Shown one piece after another: positions 33,132-40,455 of a stretch of 64,000 nt of DNA (its first letter is position 1; the number at the start of each line of letters is the position of its first letter). Below the pieces are notes generated by a model. The model was not told where the DNA came from, made no database searches, and worked only from the letters and a program-made list of their open reading frames with translations. The stretch covers positions 1-64,000 of the forward strand of contig CAYQXJ010000013.1 in assembly GCA_964421565.1 (NCBI GenBank), written 5' to 3'. The position numbers and the translations under genes were made by a program. The DNA is from CAYQXJ01 sp964421565. GTDB taxonomy: Bacteria; Planctomycetota; Brocadiia; SM23-32.

Positions 33132-34466
33132 TCAGGCCGCGCCCTCGATGCGAACGTCCAGCCCCTCGACATCCCGGATACAGCCCCTCAGGCGGCCGGC
33201 CAGGTCGGCGCGCACCTCGCCGTATTGCGGGTCGGTGACCAGATTGTTTCGCTCATGCGGGTCACTCTCCAGGTCGTAGAGGAAGTCCTCGACGTAATGG
33301 TCGCTTGCGGCGTCCTTGACACCGTTCTTGTCGGGTGCTCGCACAGAGTATTTCCACTGGCGGGTGCGCAACGCACGCCCGACGTGACTCTCGCTGATCT
33401 GTATGAAAACTTCGGCGCGCCACATGTGCGTAGTCTCCCGGGCGAGTGGCTGCAGAGAACGTCCGCGCATGTAATCCGGCACCTCCAGACCCGCTTCGGA
33501 GAGAAGCGTCGGTGGCAAGTCGATAAGGCTTACCAGCTCCTCGACGCTTCGGCCGCCTTCGAACCCCGGCCCCCGGATGATCAGGGGAATGCGCACGCAC
33601 GCATCGTGGCAGGCGCGCTTATACTCCTTGTTTCGGGTGCGGAAGTGAGATCCGTGGTCGCTGGTGACGACAATCAGCGTGTCGTCGAGCACCTTCATCG
33701 CTTCCAGTCGGTCGAGTATGCGCCCCAGGTTCTTGTCAAGGCTGTTGATGCATCCGAGGTAGTCGGGGTAGTTCTGGCGCCAGTCGCCCTGCGTGTCCAC
33801 CAGATCACCCGGCACCTGGAAGTCGGCGAATCTTTCCTTGGATCCCTCTGGCCCTTCGTACCGATTGTGGTCATTCTGATGGTGCGGCTCAATGTAGGAA
33901 AGGAAGAGGAAGAAGGGCTGCTCCAGGCTGCGGGAGTCGAGGTAGTCGAGCGCGAAGTCGGTCTGGCAATCGACACGATAGCCCTTGAAGTCGACACGCC
34001 GGTTCTCCGCGTCGAACATGTGGCCGTCGTAGCCGTGGCTGGTAAACTCGAGCACGTCCGAGGCGAGCCAGTGATCCTTGTAGCCTCCGCGCCATTCCAG
34101 GGGCACAGGCCGTGTGCGGTAATCCTGGCCGGCCCAGGTGGATGATGCGAGGTGCCACTTGCCTATGTAGCCCACTTCGTAGCCGGCCTCGCTCAGCCAA
34201 TGGGCGAGCGTTTTGTGGTCCTGCGGCAGGGCGATGTTATTGCGGTAGCAGCCGACCTCAGTGGCAAACTTGCCCGTCTGCAGGCAGGAACGGGCCGGGC
34301 CGCAGACCGGCTGGCAGGTGAACGCCTGGTCGAACTTCACACCTTCGGCGGCCAGTCGGTCCATGTTCGGTGTCACGTGGAGCGGTTGGCCGTAGGCGCC
34401 GACGGTGTCCCAGCGCTGCTGGTCGGTGAAGAAGAAGAGGATATTCGGCTGATGTCTTCTTGCCAT
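33132..34466 (-). CDS. Type-I sulfatase (formylglycine-dependent)
   Basis: 444 residues. The N-terminus NILFFFTDQQRWDTVG carries the metal-binding Asp. The FGly site is C55 in CGPARSCLQTG, matching C-x-P-x-R. GKWHL, SDHGSHF and RIPLIIRGPG complete the alkaline-phosphatase-superfamily core. No signal peptide is seen, so it appears cytosolic. It hydrolyses a sulfate ester after Cys is converted to formylglycine; no FGE is in this window. It is followed upstream on the same strand by a second sulfatase 18 nt away, so the two are an operon. A sulfated glycan or other sulfate ester substrate is inferred. Confidence 0.92.
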   Translation of the reverse strand: MARRHQPNILFFFTDQQRWDTVGAYGQPLHVTPNMDRLAAEGVKFDQAFTCQPVCGPARSCLQTGKFATEVGCYRNNIALPQDHKTLAHWLSEAGYEVGYIGKWHLASSTWAGQDYRTRPVPLEWRGGYKDHWLASDVLEFTSHGYDGHMFDAENRRVDFKGYRVDCQTDFALDYLDSRSLEQPFFLFLSYIEPHHQNDHNRYEGPEGSKERFADFQVPGDLVDTQGDWRQNYPDYLGCINSLDKNLGRILDRLEAMKVLDDTLIVVTSDHGSHFRTRNKEYKRACHDACVRIPLIIRGPGFEGGRSVEELVSLIDLPPTLLSEAGLEVPDYMRGRSLQPLARETTHMWRAEVFIQISESHVGRALRTRQWKYSVRAPDKNGVKDAASDHYVEDFLYDLESDPHERNNLVTDPQYGEVRADLAGRLRGCIRDVEGLDVRIEGAA

Positions 34467-34484
34467 GGTCGCTTTACTCCAATA

Positions 34485-35957
34485 TCAGAACCCACGCCGG
34501 TCGGGGGCGTGGGGCACTACATCGCCCGTCTCCAGGTAGAAGCGCAGCAGCCTCTCCTTCATGGCGGAGAGGGATTTCCGGTAGTTCGGCAGGTCGACTA
34601 TGTTGACCTGCTCTGCCGGGTCGTTCCGCAGCTCATAGAGTTCATCCTTCTCGTACAGGCGTTGGACGTACTTCAGGTCTTTCGTGCGGCACATGGTGGC
34701 CTTTGTGTGCTCGGGGCCTTCCTGCTGCTGCAGTTTGAGCCGCGGCCAGTAGAGCCCTTCGGGGTTCGAACTACTCTCTCGCTCCATGCAATGCGTCTCA
34801 CCCCGCAGGCGACCTCCCTCGCAGAACACGGCGCTGCGGTGCTCGTCGGTCTCTCCGCTCACGACGGACAGCAGCGAGCGGCCGAAGTGGGTGTAGGTGC
34901 GCTCCAGGCCCGTAAGCTCCTCCACCGTGGCCGGCAGGTCGATCAACTCGACCAGGGCATCGCTCACCCTGGGGTCCGCCGGAACGCAGGCGGGTGGTTT
35001 GACAACAAAGGGCACTCGCGTCAGGACATCCTCGAAGGTGTTCTGCGTCTTTTCGACGAGGCCGTAGTCGCCGGTGAAGTCGCCGTGGTCGGCGAACAGG
35101 AAGACCGCTGTCTCGTCGTATATGCCTGCATCGCGCAACGCGTCCATCACCATGCCGAACTGGTGATCCACCCGCGCACACATCCCCAGGTAAGTCGCCC
35201 GCAGCTCGCGCCAGCGCTCCTCGCCCCAGCCCTGCAGGCCCTGGTTCTGCCAGATGCCCTGCAAGATGGACGGCTTATCGCCCCAGTCTTCCGGCGCAGG
35301 TATAGCGGCAGGAACGGCATCACGGTCGATCATGGAGTACCACGGTTCCTCGACCGCGTAGGGCGGATGGGGGTAGACGAGTGGCAGGTATATGCACAGC
35401 GGCCGGTCGTCCGGCCGGTTTCTGATCAGGTCGACGGCCCCCAGAACGTGCGCCCAGTCGTGATCGTAATACAGGTCCTCGTCTCCGGTTTCCAGTCTGC
35501 CCACGTAGAACGACCAGAAGGTGTCGCTCCCCGGTTTGCCGCGCCACCGGTCGCATTCGTCCATCTGCCAGAGGGGCTTCGGCTTCGGCCGCGGCCTGTG
35601 GTAGACATCGCAATACCCCTCCGGCCCGTTCTGGCCGGGCACCAGGTCGTTCTTGCCGCCCCACCACACGAAGTAGCCGGCGTCCTTGAGGCGCTTCAGC
35701 AGCACGGGCTCGTCTTCACGCAGCATGTGGAACATGGTGCGGTGGCCGCGCACGTGTGGATACCAGCCCGTCATGAATGAGCAACGACTCGGGGTACATA
35801 CCGGGTTCTGGCAGAAAGCCCACCGGAACGAAACACCGTCCTGCTCGACAATTCGGTCCAGGTTCGGGGTTACGGCGGCCGGATGGCCCATGTGGGCGAG
35901 GGCTTCGCCACGCCATTGGTCAGGGTTGAACAGCACTATGTGGGGGCGATTACTCAT
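34485..35957 (-). CDS. Type-I sulfatase (formylglycine-dependent)
   Basis: 490 residues from ATG 35957 (AGGAACAGGA upstream). A longer reading frame extends upstream but adds no family sequence. It opens with PHIVLFNPDQWRGEAL (metal-binding Asp). The activation motif is C54-T-P-S-R (VCTPSRCSFMTGW), the classic C-x-P-S-R. FADHGDFTGDYGL supplies further metal ligands. No signal peptide is seen. It is the first gene of a two-sulfatase operon (18-nt gap to the next). Sequence divergence from the neighbouring sulfatases suggests different substrates. Confidence 0.92.
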   Translation of the reverse strand: MSNRPHIVLFNPDQWRGEALAHMGHPAAVTPNLDRIVEQDGVSFRWAFCQNPVCTPSRCSFMTGWYPHVRGHRTMFHMLREDEPVLLKRLKDAGYFVWWGGKNDLVPGQNGPEGYCDVYHRPRPKPKPLWQMDECDRWRGKPGSDTFWSFYVGRLETGDEDLYYDHDWAHVLGAVDLIRNRPDDRPLCIYLPLVYPHPPYAVEEPWYSMIDRDAVPAAIPAPEDWGDKPSILQGIWQNQGLQGWGEERWRELRATYLGMCARVDHQFGMVMDALRDAGIYDETAVFLFADHGDFTGDYGLVEKTQNTFEDVLTRVPFVVKPPACVPADPRVSDALVELIDLPATVEELTGLERTYTHFGRSLLSVVSGETDEHRSAVFCEGGRLRGETHCMERESSSNPEGLYWPRLKLQQQEGPEHTKATMCRTKDLKYVQRLYEKDELYELRNDPAEQVNIVDLPNYRKSLSAMKERLLRFYLETGDVVPHAPDRRGF

Positions 35958-36119
35958 GTTCCTGTTCCTGGTGGCTGCGTCCGGGAGTCGGCGGTCACTG
36001 GCGACGATGTACTCACTCGGGGGCCCTGAGCTACAGCCGAGGGTAGCATGCCCCTGCCGGTGCGTCAATCGCACGGATCTCCCGGGAGGGGTGGGCAGAG
36101 AAGGGGGGGAAGGGAAGCC

Positions 36120-36147
36120 TTGCGCTGGCGCCAGGTTGTGGTATCTT
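36120..36147 (+). promoter_or_regulatory. Possible promoter of the HTH/two-CW gene
   Basis: TTGCGC at 36120-36125, a 16-nt spacer and TATCTT at 36142-36147, ~44 nt before the start codon at 36191. Confidence 0.4.
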
Positions 36148-36190
36148 ACCGTTGGCATAGTGATTTTGAGCGGAGCAAGGTGATCACCCT

Positions 36191-36637
36191 ATGGAAGCCG
36201 CGCCCGCCAACCGTTCGCCGGAAGCGTGGCCCTTCGCTGAGTTGTGTTCCATCCGTCATGAACTGGGCAAGAGTCAGAGCGAAATGGCCCAGATGCTCGG
36301 CGTCTCCACGCGGGCCGTGCAGAGCTACGAGCAGGGCTGGCGTGAGCCGCCGCCGGGGGTTCGCAGGCTGGCCTTGTTCCTGCTCTACCTGAGTCGCCGT
36401 CAGGACGACCGGCGACCTGTCCCCTGCTGGGAGGTCGCAGGTTGTGCTGCAGAGGCCCGAGGCCGTTGTCCCGCACACGAGCTGTGTGACGGCGAACATT
36501 GCTGGCTGGTGACAGGCAACCTCTACCGCAGCGCAGAACTGCCGTCGTGGAGGGCAAAGGCGGCTTGTTGCGCGCAGTGCCCGGTGATGCGAGAGCGCCT
36601 GGCAGAGGAGCCGCCGATCGTTGACAGCCAATCGTAA
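36191..36637 (+). CDS. XRE-type HTH protein with Cys-rich two-CW domain
   Basis: 148 residues. Residues ~15-65 form a lambda-repressor-like HTH (RHELGKSQSEMAQMLGVSTRAVQSYEQG). Residues ~78-135 contain a cysteine-rich segment with two Cys-Trp pairs (PCWEVAGC and HCWLVTG) plus CCAQCPVM, resembling the two-CW metal-binding domain. The combination suggests a transcription factor sensing metal or redox state. This is inference; the two parts are each visible. The strong promoter of the next small gene lies across its 3' end. Confidence 0.75.
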   Translation: MEAAPANRSPEAWPFAELCSIRHELGKSQSEMAQMLGVSTRAVQSYEQGWREPPPGVRRLALFLLYLSRRQDDRRPVPCWEVAGCAAEARGRCPAHELCDGEHCWLVTGNLYRSAELPSWRAKAACCAQCPVMRERLAEEPPIVDSQS

Positions 36638-36649
36638 GGCCCGTAGAAT
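36621..36649 (+). promoter_or_regulatory. Strong sigma-70 promoter TTGACA-17-TAGAAT
   Basis: TTGACA at 36621-36626 and TAGAAT at 36644-36649 with a 17-nt spacer. It overlaps the end of the HTH gene and precedes the 68-residue gene by ~70 nt. The leader contains a GGGCC-AGAT-GGCCC hairpin (36665-36678). Confidence 0.65.
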
Positions 36650-36718
36650 GACATGAAAGGGGTAGGGCCAGATGGCCCACATCTTACACTGTAACTGCTC
36701 AGACGGGGGATTGTCGCG

Positions 36719-36925
36719 ATGGCCAAGAAGCCGGATAAGATGACGGTGGGCGAGCATAAGCTGTTTGAGAAGCATCAGGGGCACGCTCAGCACCTGTGCG
36801 ACATGGTGGCCAAGCGAAAGATGGCGGAAGTGGCCCGGCTGGCGGAAGGAGCGAAGTACATCTGCCACATCTGCGGGCGTGCCGCCAAGGATGCCAAGAA
36901 TGTGTGTGAGCCCGTGGAGATCTGA
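36719..36925 (+). CDS. Small Cys-containing protein, probable metal binder
   Basis: 68 residues from ATG 36719 (SD GGGGA). The N-terminus is basic and helical (KPDKMTVGEHKLFEKHQG). The C-terminal half holds CHICGRAAKDAKNVC (C-x2-C-x10-C), with an earlier Cys27, a pattern like a small zinc or Fe-S knuckle. No family was recognised with certainty. It has its own near-consensus promoter, so it is probably expressed strongly. The proximity to the HTH/two-CW gene may be functional. Confidence 0.65.
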   Translation: MAKKPDKMTVGEHKLFEKHQGHAQHLCDMVAKRKMAEVARLAEGAKYICHICGRAAKDAKNVCEPVEI

Positions 36926-37015
36926 CGGGCTGCTATAGCGCCGCAAAACCTTCTGATCGGCCCTCGGCGCCATGTCGGGGGCCGCATCCTGTACCTGCCA
37001 GGCCTGCTCGCGGCA

Positions 37016-37606
37016 TCAGCGAAGGGCTTTGGGCATGTCGCCGCCTTCGAACGGCCCCAGCAGAAGAACCCACCAGAACCGCCGCCGCGCGCGCCCGTAA
37101 GTAACGGGCGTCGCAGCAAACAAATGGCCCTCATCTGCGTCGATGGCGGTGCAGAGCAGCTTGGCCTTGCCGACCACCGAGACTTGCTTGAACAACGCGA
37201 TTTCCGGCAAGGTTACCGAGCCTGCGAACGGTATCGGCACTTCCATCGTGGGGATGCCCAGAAGGAACTGGCCACTGTCTACCGATAGGCCGCCGGACGC
37301 TACCTCCAGAACCACGTCGGCCCGATCGCGTTCCGACACCAGGATTGCACCTGCGTCCAGCACCGCCTGTCGCAGTCGCTGCACCAGGTACTTCTGATCA
37401 TATGCGTCCAGGTTCTCCGTTGCGATCAACACCGACTTGCCGATTGCCCAGCGGGTCTCAAGGTCCGTGACCGCCCGGTCGCCGGCTGTGGAGATTAGCA
37501 CCTGCTCGGTCGCGGAACGGGCAGGCAGCGTCTCCCGGAAGGAACTGCAGCCCAGGAGCCCGAGCGAGAGAGCGATCAGCGTTGTGCGAAAACAGAACCT
37601 GCGCAT
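37016..37606 (-). CDS. Hypothetical lipoprotein
   Basis: 196 residues. An N-terminal lipoprotein signal peptide (RTTLIALSLGLLGC, lipobox LLGC with Cys20) indicates export and lipidation. The mature part begins with RSATEQVLISTAGDRAVTDL, followed by a mixed alpha/beta domain (KSVLIATENLDAYDQKYLVQ and VVLEVASGGLS). A hydrophobic RRFWWVLLLGPFEGG lies near the end. It resembles uncharacterised envelope lipoproteins; I cannot name the family with confidence. It lies just downstream of the tRNA-Ser gene on the same strand. Confidence 0.7.
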   Translation of the reverse strand: MRRFCFRTTLIALSLGLLGCSSFRETLPARSATEQVLISTAGDRAVTDLETRWAIGKSVLIATENLDAYDQKYLVQRLRQAVLDAGAILVSERDRADVVLEVASGGLSVDSGQFLLGIPTMEVPIPFAGSVTLPEIALFKQVSVVGKAKLLCTAIDADEGHLFAATPVTYGRARRRFWWVLLLGPFEGGDMPKALR

Positions 37607-37635
37607 TCAGACAGCTCCCGAATGCGACGAAAGGT

Positions 37636-37728
<93 letters not shown>

Positions 37729-37749
37729 GTGGCGTGTGAGCGACACCCC

Positions 37750-37778
37750 ACTGTATGCAACCGCTCTGTCGCTGTCAA
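37750..37778 (-). promoter_or_regulatory. Promoter of tRNA-Ser
   Basis: On the minus strand, TTGACA (37773-37778), a 17-nt spacer and TACAGT (37750-37755), ~22 nt upstream of the tRNA 5' end. Confidence 0.65.
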
Positions 37779-37895
37779 GAAGACGTGGTGGCACCGCGTC
37801 AAGCGTCTCATCAGTTTGCGCACGTCGGACGTTGCAGCGTAGAATGCCCTACGCGTGCGCACATGTTCAGTTCCTGACCGTGCGGAGATGACTGG

Positions 37896-40211
37896 ATGGG
37901 CGAGAAGCTGCTAAGCACGGGCCTGGACGCTATAGATAGCGTATTGGGCGGATTGCGGCCCGGTGACAACGTGGTCTGGGAACTCGCGTCCGGTGCCCCG
38001 GCAGAGCAGTTGGTGCGCCGCTTCGCCGCAGTGGCCGAGAAATCGGGCCATGTTGTGATGGTGAGTTTCAATCGGTCGCCGCAGTCCGTGTTGCGCACCT
38101 ACCAGGATGTCGCCCCTGAGGGTCGGTTCGTGCTGGTCGATTGCTTTACGAGCGGGAAGGGCAGCGGCGACAAGATCTTCTGGGATTTCTACATGACGGG
38201 CCAGGCCAAGGAGGAGCCGGCGCGCATTGTGCGCGTCGCTCGCACACATGATCCCGACAAGGTCATAGAGACCGTCGAGCAACTCGAAGATGATGCAGGC
38301 GAGGGCGCCTACTACGTGTTCGACAGCTTGACCGGCATGCTCGAGCTGTGGACGGACGAGCAGAAGGCGCTCGGCTTCTTCACCCATATGTGCCCGCGTT
38401 TCCATGACCAGAATACCACCGCCTACTGGCTGCTGGAGCGCCAGGCGCATTCTGAGCAGTTTCTGGCTAAGCTGCGGCACACGGCCCAGGTTGTCATCGA
38501 ACTGTCCGTCGCTGAGGGTGCGCCAGGATTCGTCGTGCGCAAGGCGGAAGAGCGTCCCCCCACGATCATAGGGGTCTCGCATGCCCTCGGGGTGGACGCG
38601 GCTGTCGCGGCCTACGGAGCCGCTTCGCGCGAGGAGTTGGAGATGGCGATCCTGCGTGAGGTCGGCGAATCGATGGGGCGCAGCGCACTCGAGCTGGAGC
38701 GCGTCTTCGAGCACACCATGGACGTGCTGGCCCGGCGGCTGCGGATGAAGAGGGGCACCCTCGTACTCCAGGACCGGATCAGTGGCGATCTGAAGATAGC
38801 CGCAGCCCATGGCCTGACCGACGAGGAGAAGCAGCGCGGACGCTACCGCATTGGGGAAGGCGTGACCGGGGAAGTCGTCAGCACCGGGCGCGCCGTCACC
38901 GTTTCGGACATTGGCAGGGACAGCCGCTTCCTCAACCGCACCGGTGCCCGCACCGAAGACGCCCGCAAGGGCATGGTCTCATTCGTCTGCGTGCCGCTAA
39001 GGGTCGACGGAGAGGTGGCCGGCGCCATCAGTGTCGACCGCGACTACGTGGATGACGAGACGCTCGCCAAGGACCGCCGGCTGCTGCGCATAATCGCGTC
39101 CCTGATCTCGCAGGCCATCAAGATCAACCGCATGGTCATGGTGGAGCGCGAGCGCCTGCTTGCCGAAAACATGGCCCTGCGCAAGGACCTGGAGAAGCGT
39201 TACAAACTGGGCAGCATTGTGGCGTCGAGCGATGCCATGCAGGATGTCGTGGCAACCGCCGGCGTGGTGGCCAAGAGCAACGCCACCGTCTTGATACGCG
39301 GCGAGAGCGGGACGGGCAAGGAGCTGGTGGCCAGCGTGCTGCACTACAACAGCGATCGCGCTTCGGGGCCTTTCGTAAAGGTAAACTGCGGTGCGCTGGC
39401 CGACAACTTGCTGGAAAGCGAGCTTTTTGGCCACGTGCGCGGCGCCTTCACGGGCGCAGTAGCGGACCGCAAAGGCCGGTTTGAGCTCGCCGACGCTGGC
39501 ACCATCTTCCTCGATGAAGTGGCCACGATGAGCGAACAACTGCAAGTAAAACTCCTTCGGGTTTTGCAGGAGAAGGAGTTCGAGAAAGTGGGAGGGGCGA
39601 AAACACTGAAGGTGGACGCCCGAGTCGTTGCCGCCACCAATGCCGACCTGGAGAGCCTGATGGCTGAGGGGCGGTTCCGCGAGGACCTCTACTATCGCCT
39701 CAACGTGATCCCTATCCACATTCCCCCGCTGCGAGACCGGCGCGAGGATATACCCGTGCTGCTGGACTACTTCCTCTCGCGCTACAATGAACAATACGAC
39801 AAGGACGTGGCCCGAATCGCCCGCGAGACATTGGATGCCATGCTCAGCTATGACTGGCCCGGGAATGTCCGCGAGTTGGAGAGCTGCGTGGAACGCGCGG
39901 TCGTTCTGAGCCAGGACGGCCGGATCCCTTTCAACCTGCTGCCCGTGCGAATCCGCAGTCAACGCGGCGCGCCTGGAGACCTCGGGTCGTGCTCGCCGGA
40001 CGAGGTGGTCGCGCGAATGGTGGAGACCCTGCGCGCGCACTGCCGATCAGGCCAGATCCACGGGCGCGTGCTCGCCGAAGTGGAAAGCCACCTCCTTCGC
40101 CAGGTTCTGGCCGATAACGACCACGTGCAGACGCACACAGCGCAGCAACTCGGCATCAGCCGTAACACATTACGGCGTAAGATGCGCGACTACGGGATCG
40201 AGACACCGTAG
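37896..40211 (+). CDS. Sigma-54 activator with KaiC/RAD55-like N-terminus, NifA-type GAF, AAA+ and Fis HTH
   Basis: 771 residues, SD GGAGATGA. Residues ~1-225 follow a KaiC/RAD55 domain: LLSTGLDAIDSVLGGLRPGD at the start and a Walker-B-like YYVFDSLTGML at ~139-149. The Walker A loop is lost (WELASGAPAEQL, no GKT). Residues ~255-410 are a GAF domain very close to that of NifA (GRYRIGEGVTGEVV, SRFLNRTGA). The AAA+ domain (~440-680) is fully equipped: GESGTGKE, intact GAFTGA, LDEV and LRDRREDI. The C-terminal HTH has QLGISRNTLRRKM, whose RNTLxRK core matches the NtrC recognition helix. Palindromes and a -24/-12 promoter follow directly, so it probably activates the glutamate-synthase-domain gene. 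The sensed ligand (2-oxoglutarate, nucleotide or other) is unknown. Confidence 0.9.
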   Translation: MGEKLLSTGLDAIDSVLGGLRPGDNVVWELASGAPAEQLVRRFAAVAEKSGHVVMVSFNRSPQSVLRTYQDVAPEGRFVLVDCFTSGKGSGDKIFWDFYMTGQAKEEPARIVRVARTHDPDKVIETVEQLEDDAGEGAYYVFDSLTGMLELWTDEQKALGFFTHMCPRFHDQNTTAYWLLERQAHSEQFLAKLRHTAQVVIELSVAEGAPGFVVRKAEERPPTIIGVSHALGVDAAVAAYGAASREELEMAILREVGESMGRSALELERVFEHTMDVLARRLRMKRGTLVLQDRISGDLKIAAAHGLTDEEKQRGRYRIGEGVTGEVVSTGRAVTVSDIGRDSRFLNRTGARTEDARKGMVSFVCVPLRVDGEVAGAISVDRDYVDDETLAKDRRLLRIIASLISQAIKINRMVMVERERLLAENMALRKDLEKRYKLGSIVASSDAMQDVVATAGVVAKSNATVLIRGESGTGKELVASVLHYNSDRASGPFVKVNCGALADNLLESELFGHVRGAFTGAVADRKGRFELADAGTIFLDEVATMSEQLQVKLLRVLQEKEFEKVGGAKTLKVDARVVAATNADLESLMAEGRFREDLYYRLNVIPIHIPPLRDRREDIPVLLDYFLSRYNEQYDKDVARIARETLDAMLSYDWPGNVRELESCVERAVVLSQDGRIPFNLLPVRIRSQRGAPGDLGSCSPDEVVARMVETLRAHCRSGQIHGRVLAEVESHLLRQVLADNDHVQTHTAQQLGISRNTLRRKMRDYGIETP

Positions 40212-40213
40212 CG

Positions 40214-40248
40214 GTGCACACGAAGTGCGCAGTGCACTGAGAGTGCAC
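40214..40248 (+). promoter_or_regulatory. Candidate enhancer: two TGCAC-N5-GTGCA-like palindromes
   Basis: Site 1, TGCAC-ACGAA-GTGCG (40215-40229); site 2, TGCAC-TGAGA-GTGCA (40233-40247); centres 18 bp apart. They resemble the half-sites of the NtrC consensus (TGCAC...GTGCA). They lie 111-129 bp upstream of the -24 element, the typical distance of sigma-54 enhancers, and directly after the activator gene. Confidence 0.6.
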
Positions 40249-40349
40249 AGCACTCCGTGCCCTCTGGGGTGATCGGGTTCGAAGCGCCGGCGCTGGTAAC
40301 TCGTGTGTGAAGCATAGGATGCGACCTCTAAGGCGCGCCGCCTGTCAGA

Positions 40350-40365
40350 TGGCACCTGTTTTGCT
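40350..40365 (+). promoter_or_regulatory. Sigma-54 (-24/-12) promoter
   Basis: TGGCAC-CTGTT-TTGCT: GG at 40351-40352 and GC at 40363-40364 with exactly 10 nt between them, matching the RpoN consensus TGGCAC-N5-TTGCW. Predicted start near 40376, ~80 nt before the glutamate-synthase-domain gene. Confidence 0.75.
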
Positions 40366-40412
40366 ATCCCTAGGGTTTCCTCGTACCTCGTGAGCGCTTA
40401 TTGTGCATCACG

Positions 40413-40430
40413 GGTGAGCGCGGGCTCACC
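40413..40430 (+). promoter_or_regulatory. Leader hairpin before the glutamate-synthase-domain gene
   Basis: GGTGAGC (40413-40419), loop GCGG, GCTCACC (40424-40430): a perfect 7-bp stem in the predicted 5' UTR, 25 nt before the start codon. No U-tract follows. Confidence 0.45.
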
Positions 40431-40455
40431 AACTTAAACGCAGCGGAGGTAGTGC

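Noticed and set aside
32565..34145. Open frame spanning the end of the TPR protein and the antisense of a sulfatase
   Set aside because: It crosses two real genes on different strands and has no recognisable domain.
34152..35780. Long plus-strand open frame opposite the sulfatases
   Set aside because: The opposite strand carries the C-x-P-S-R and C-x-P-x-R motifs and metal ligands; this frame is a GC shadow without an SD.
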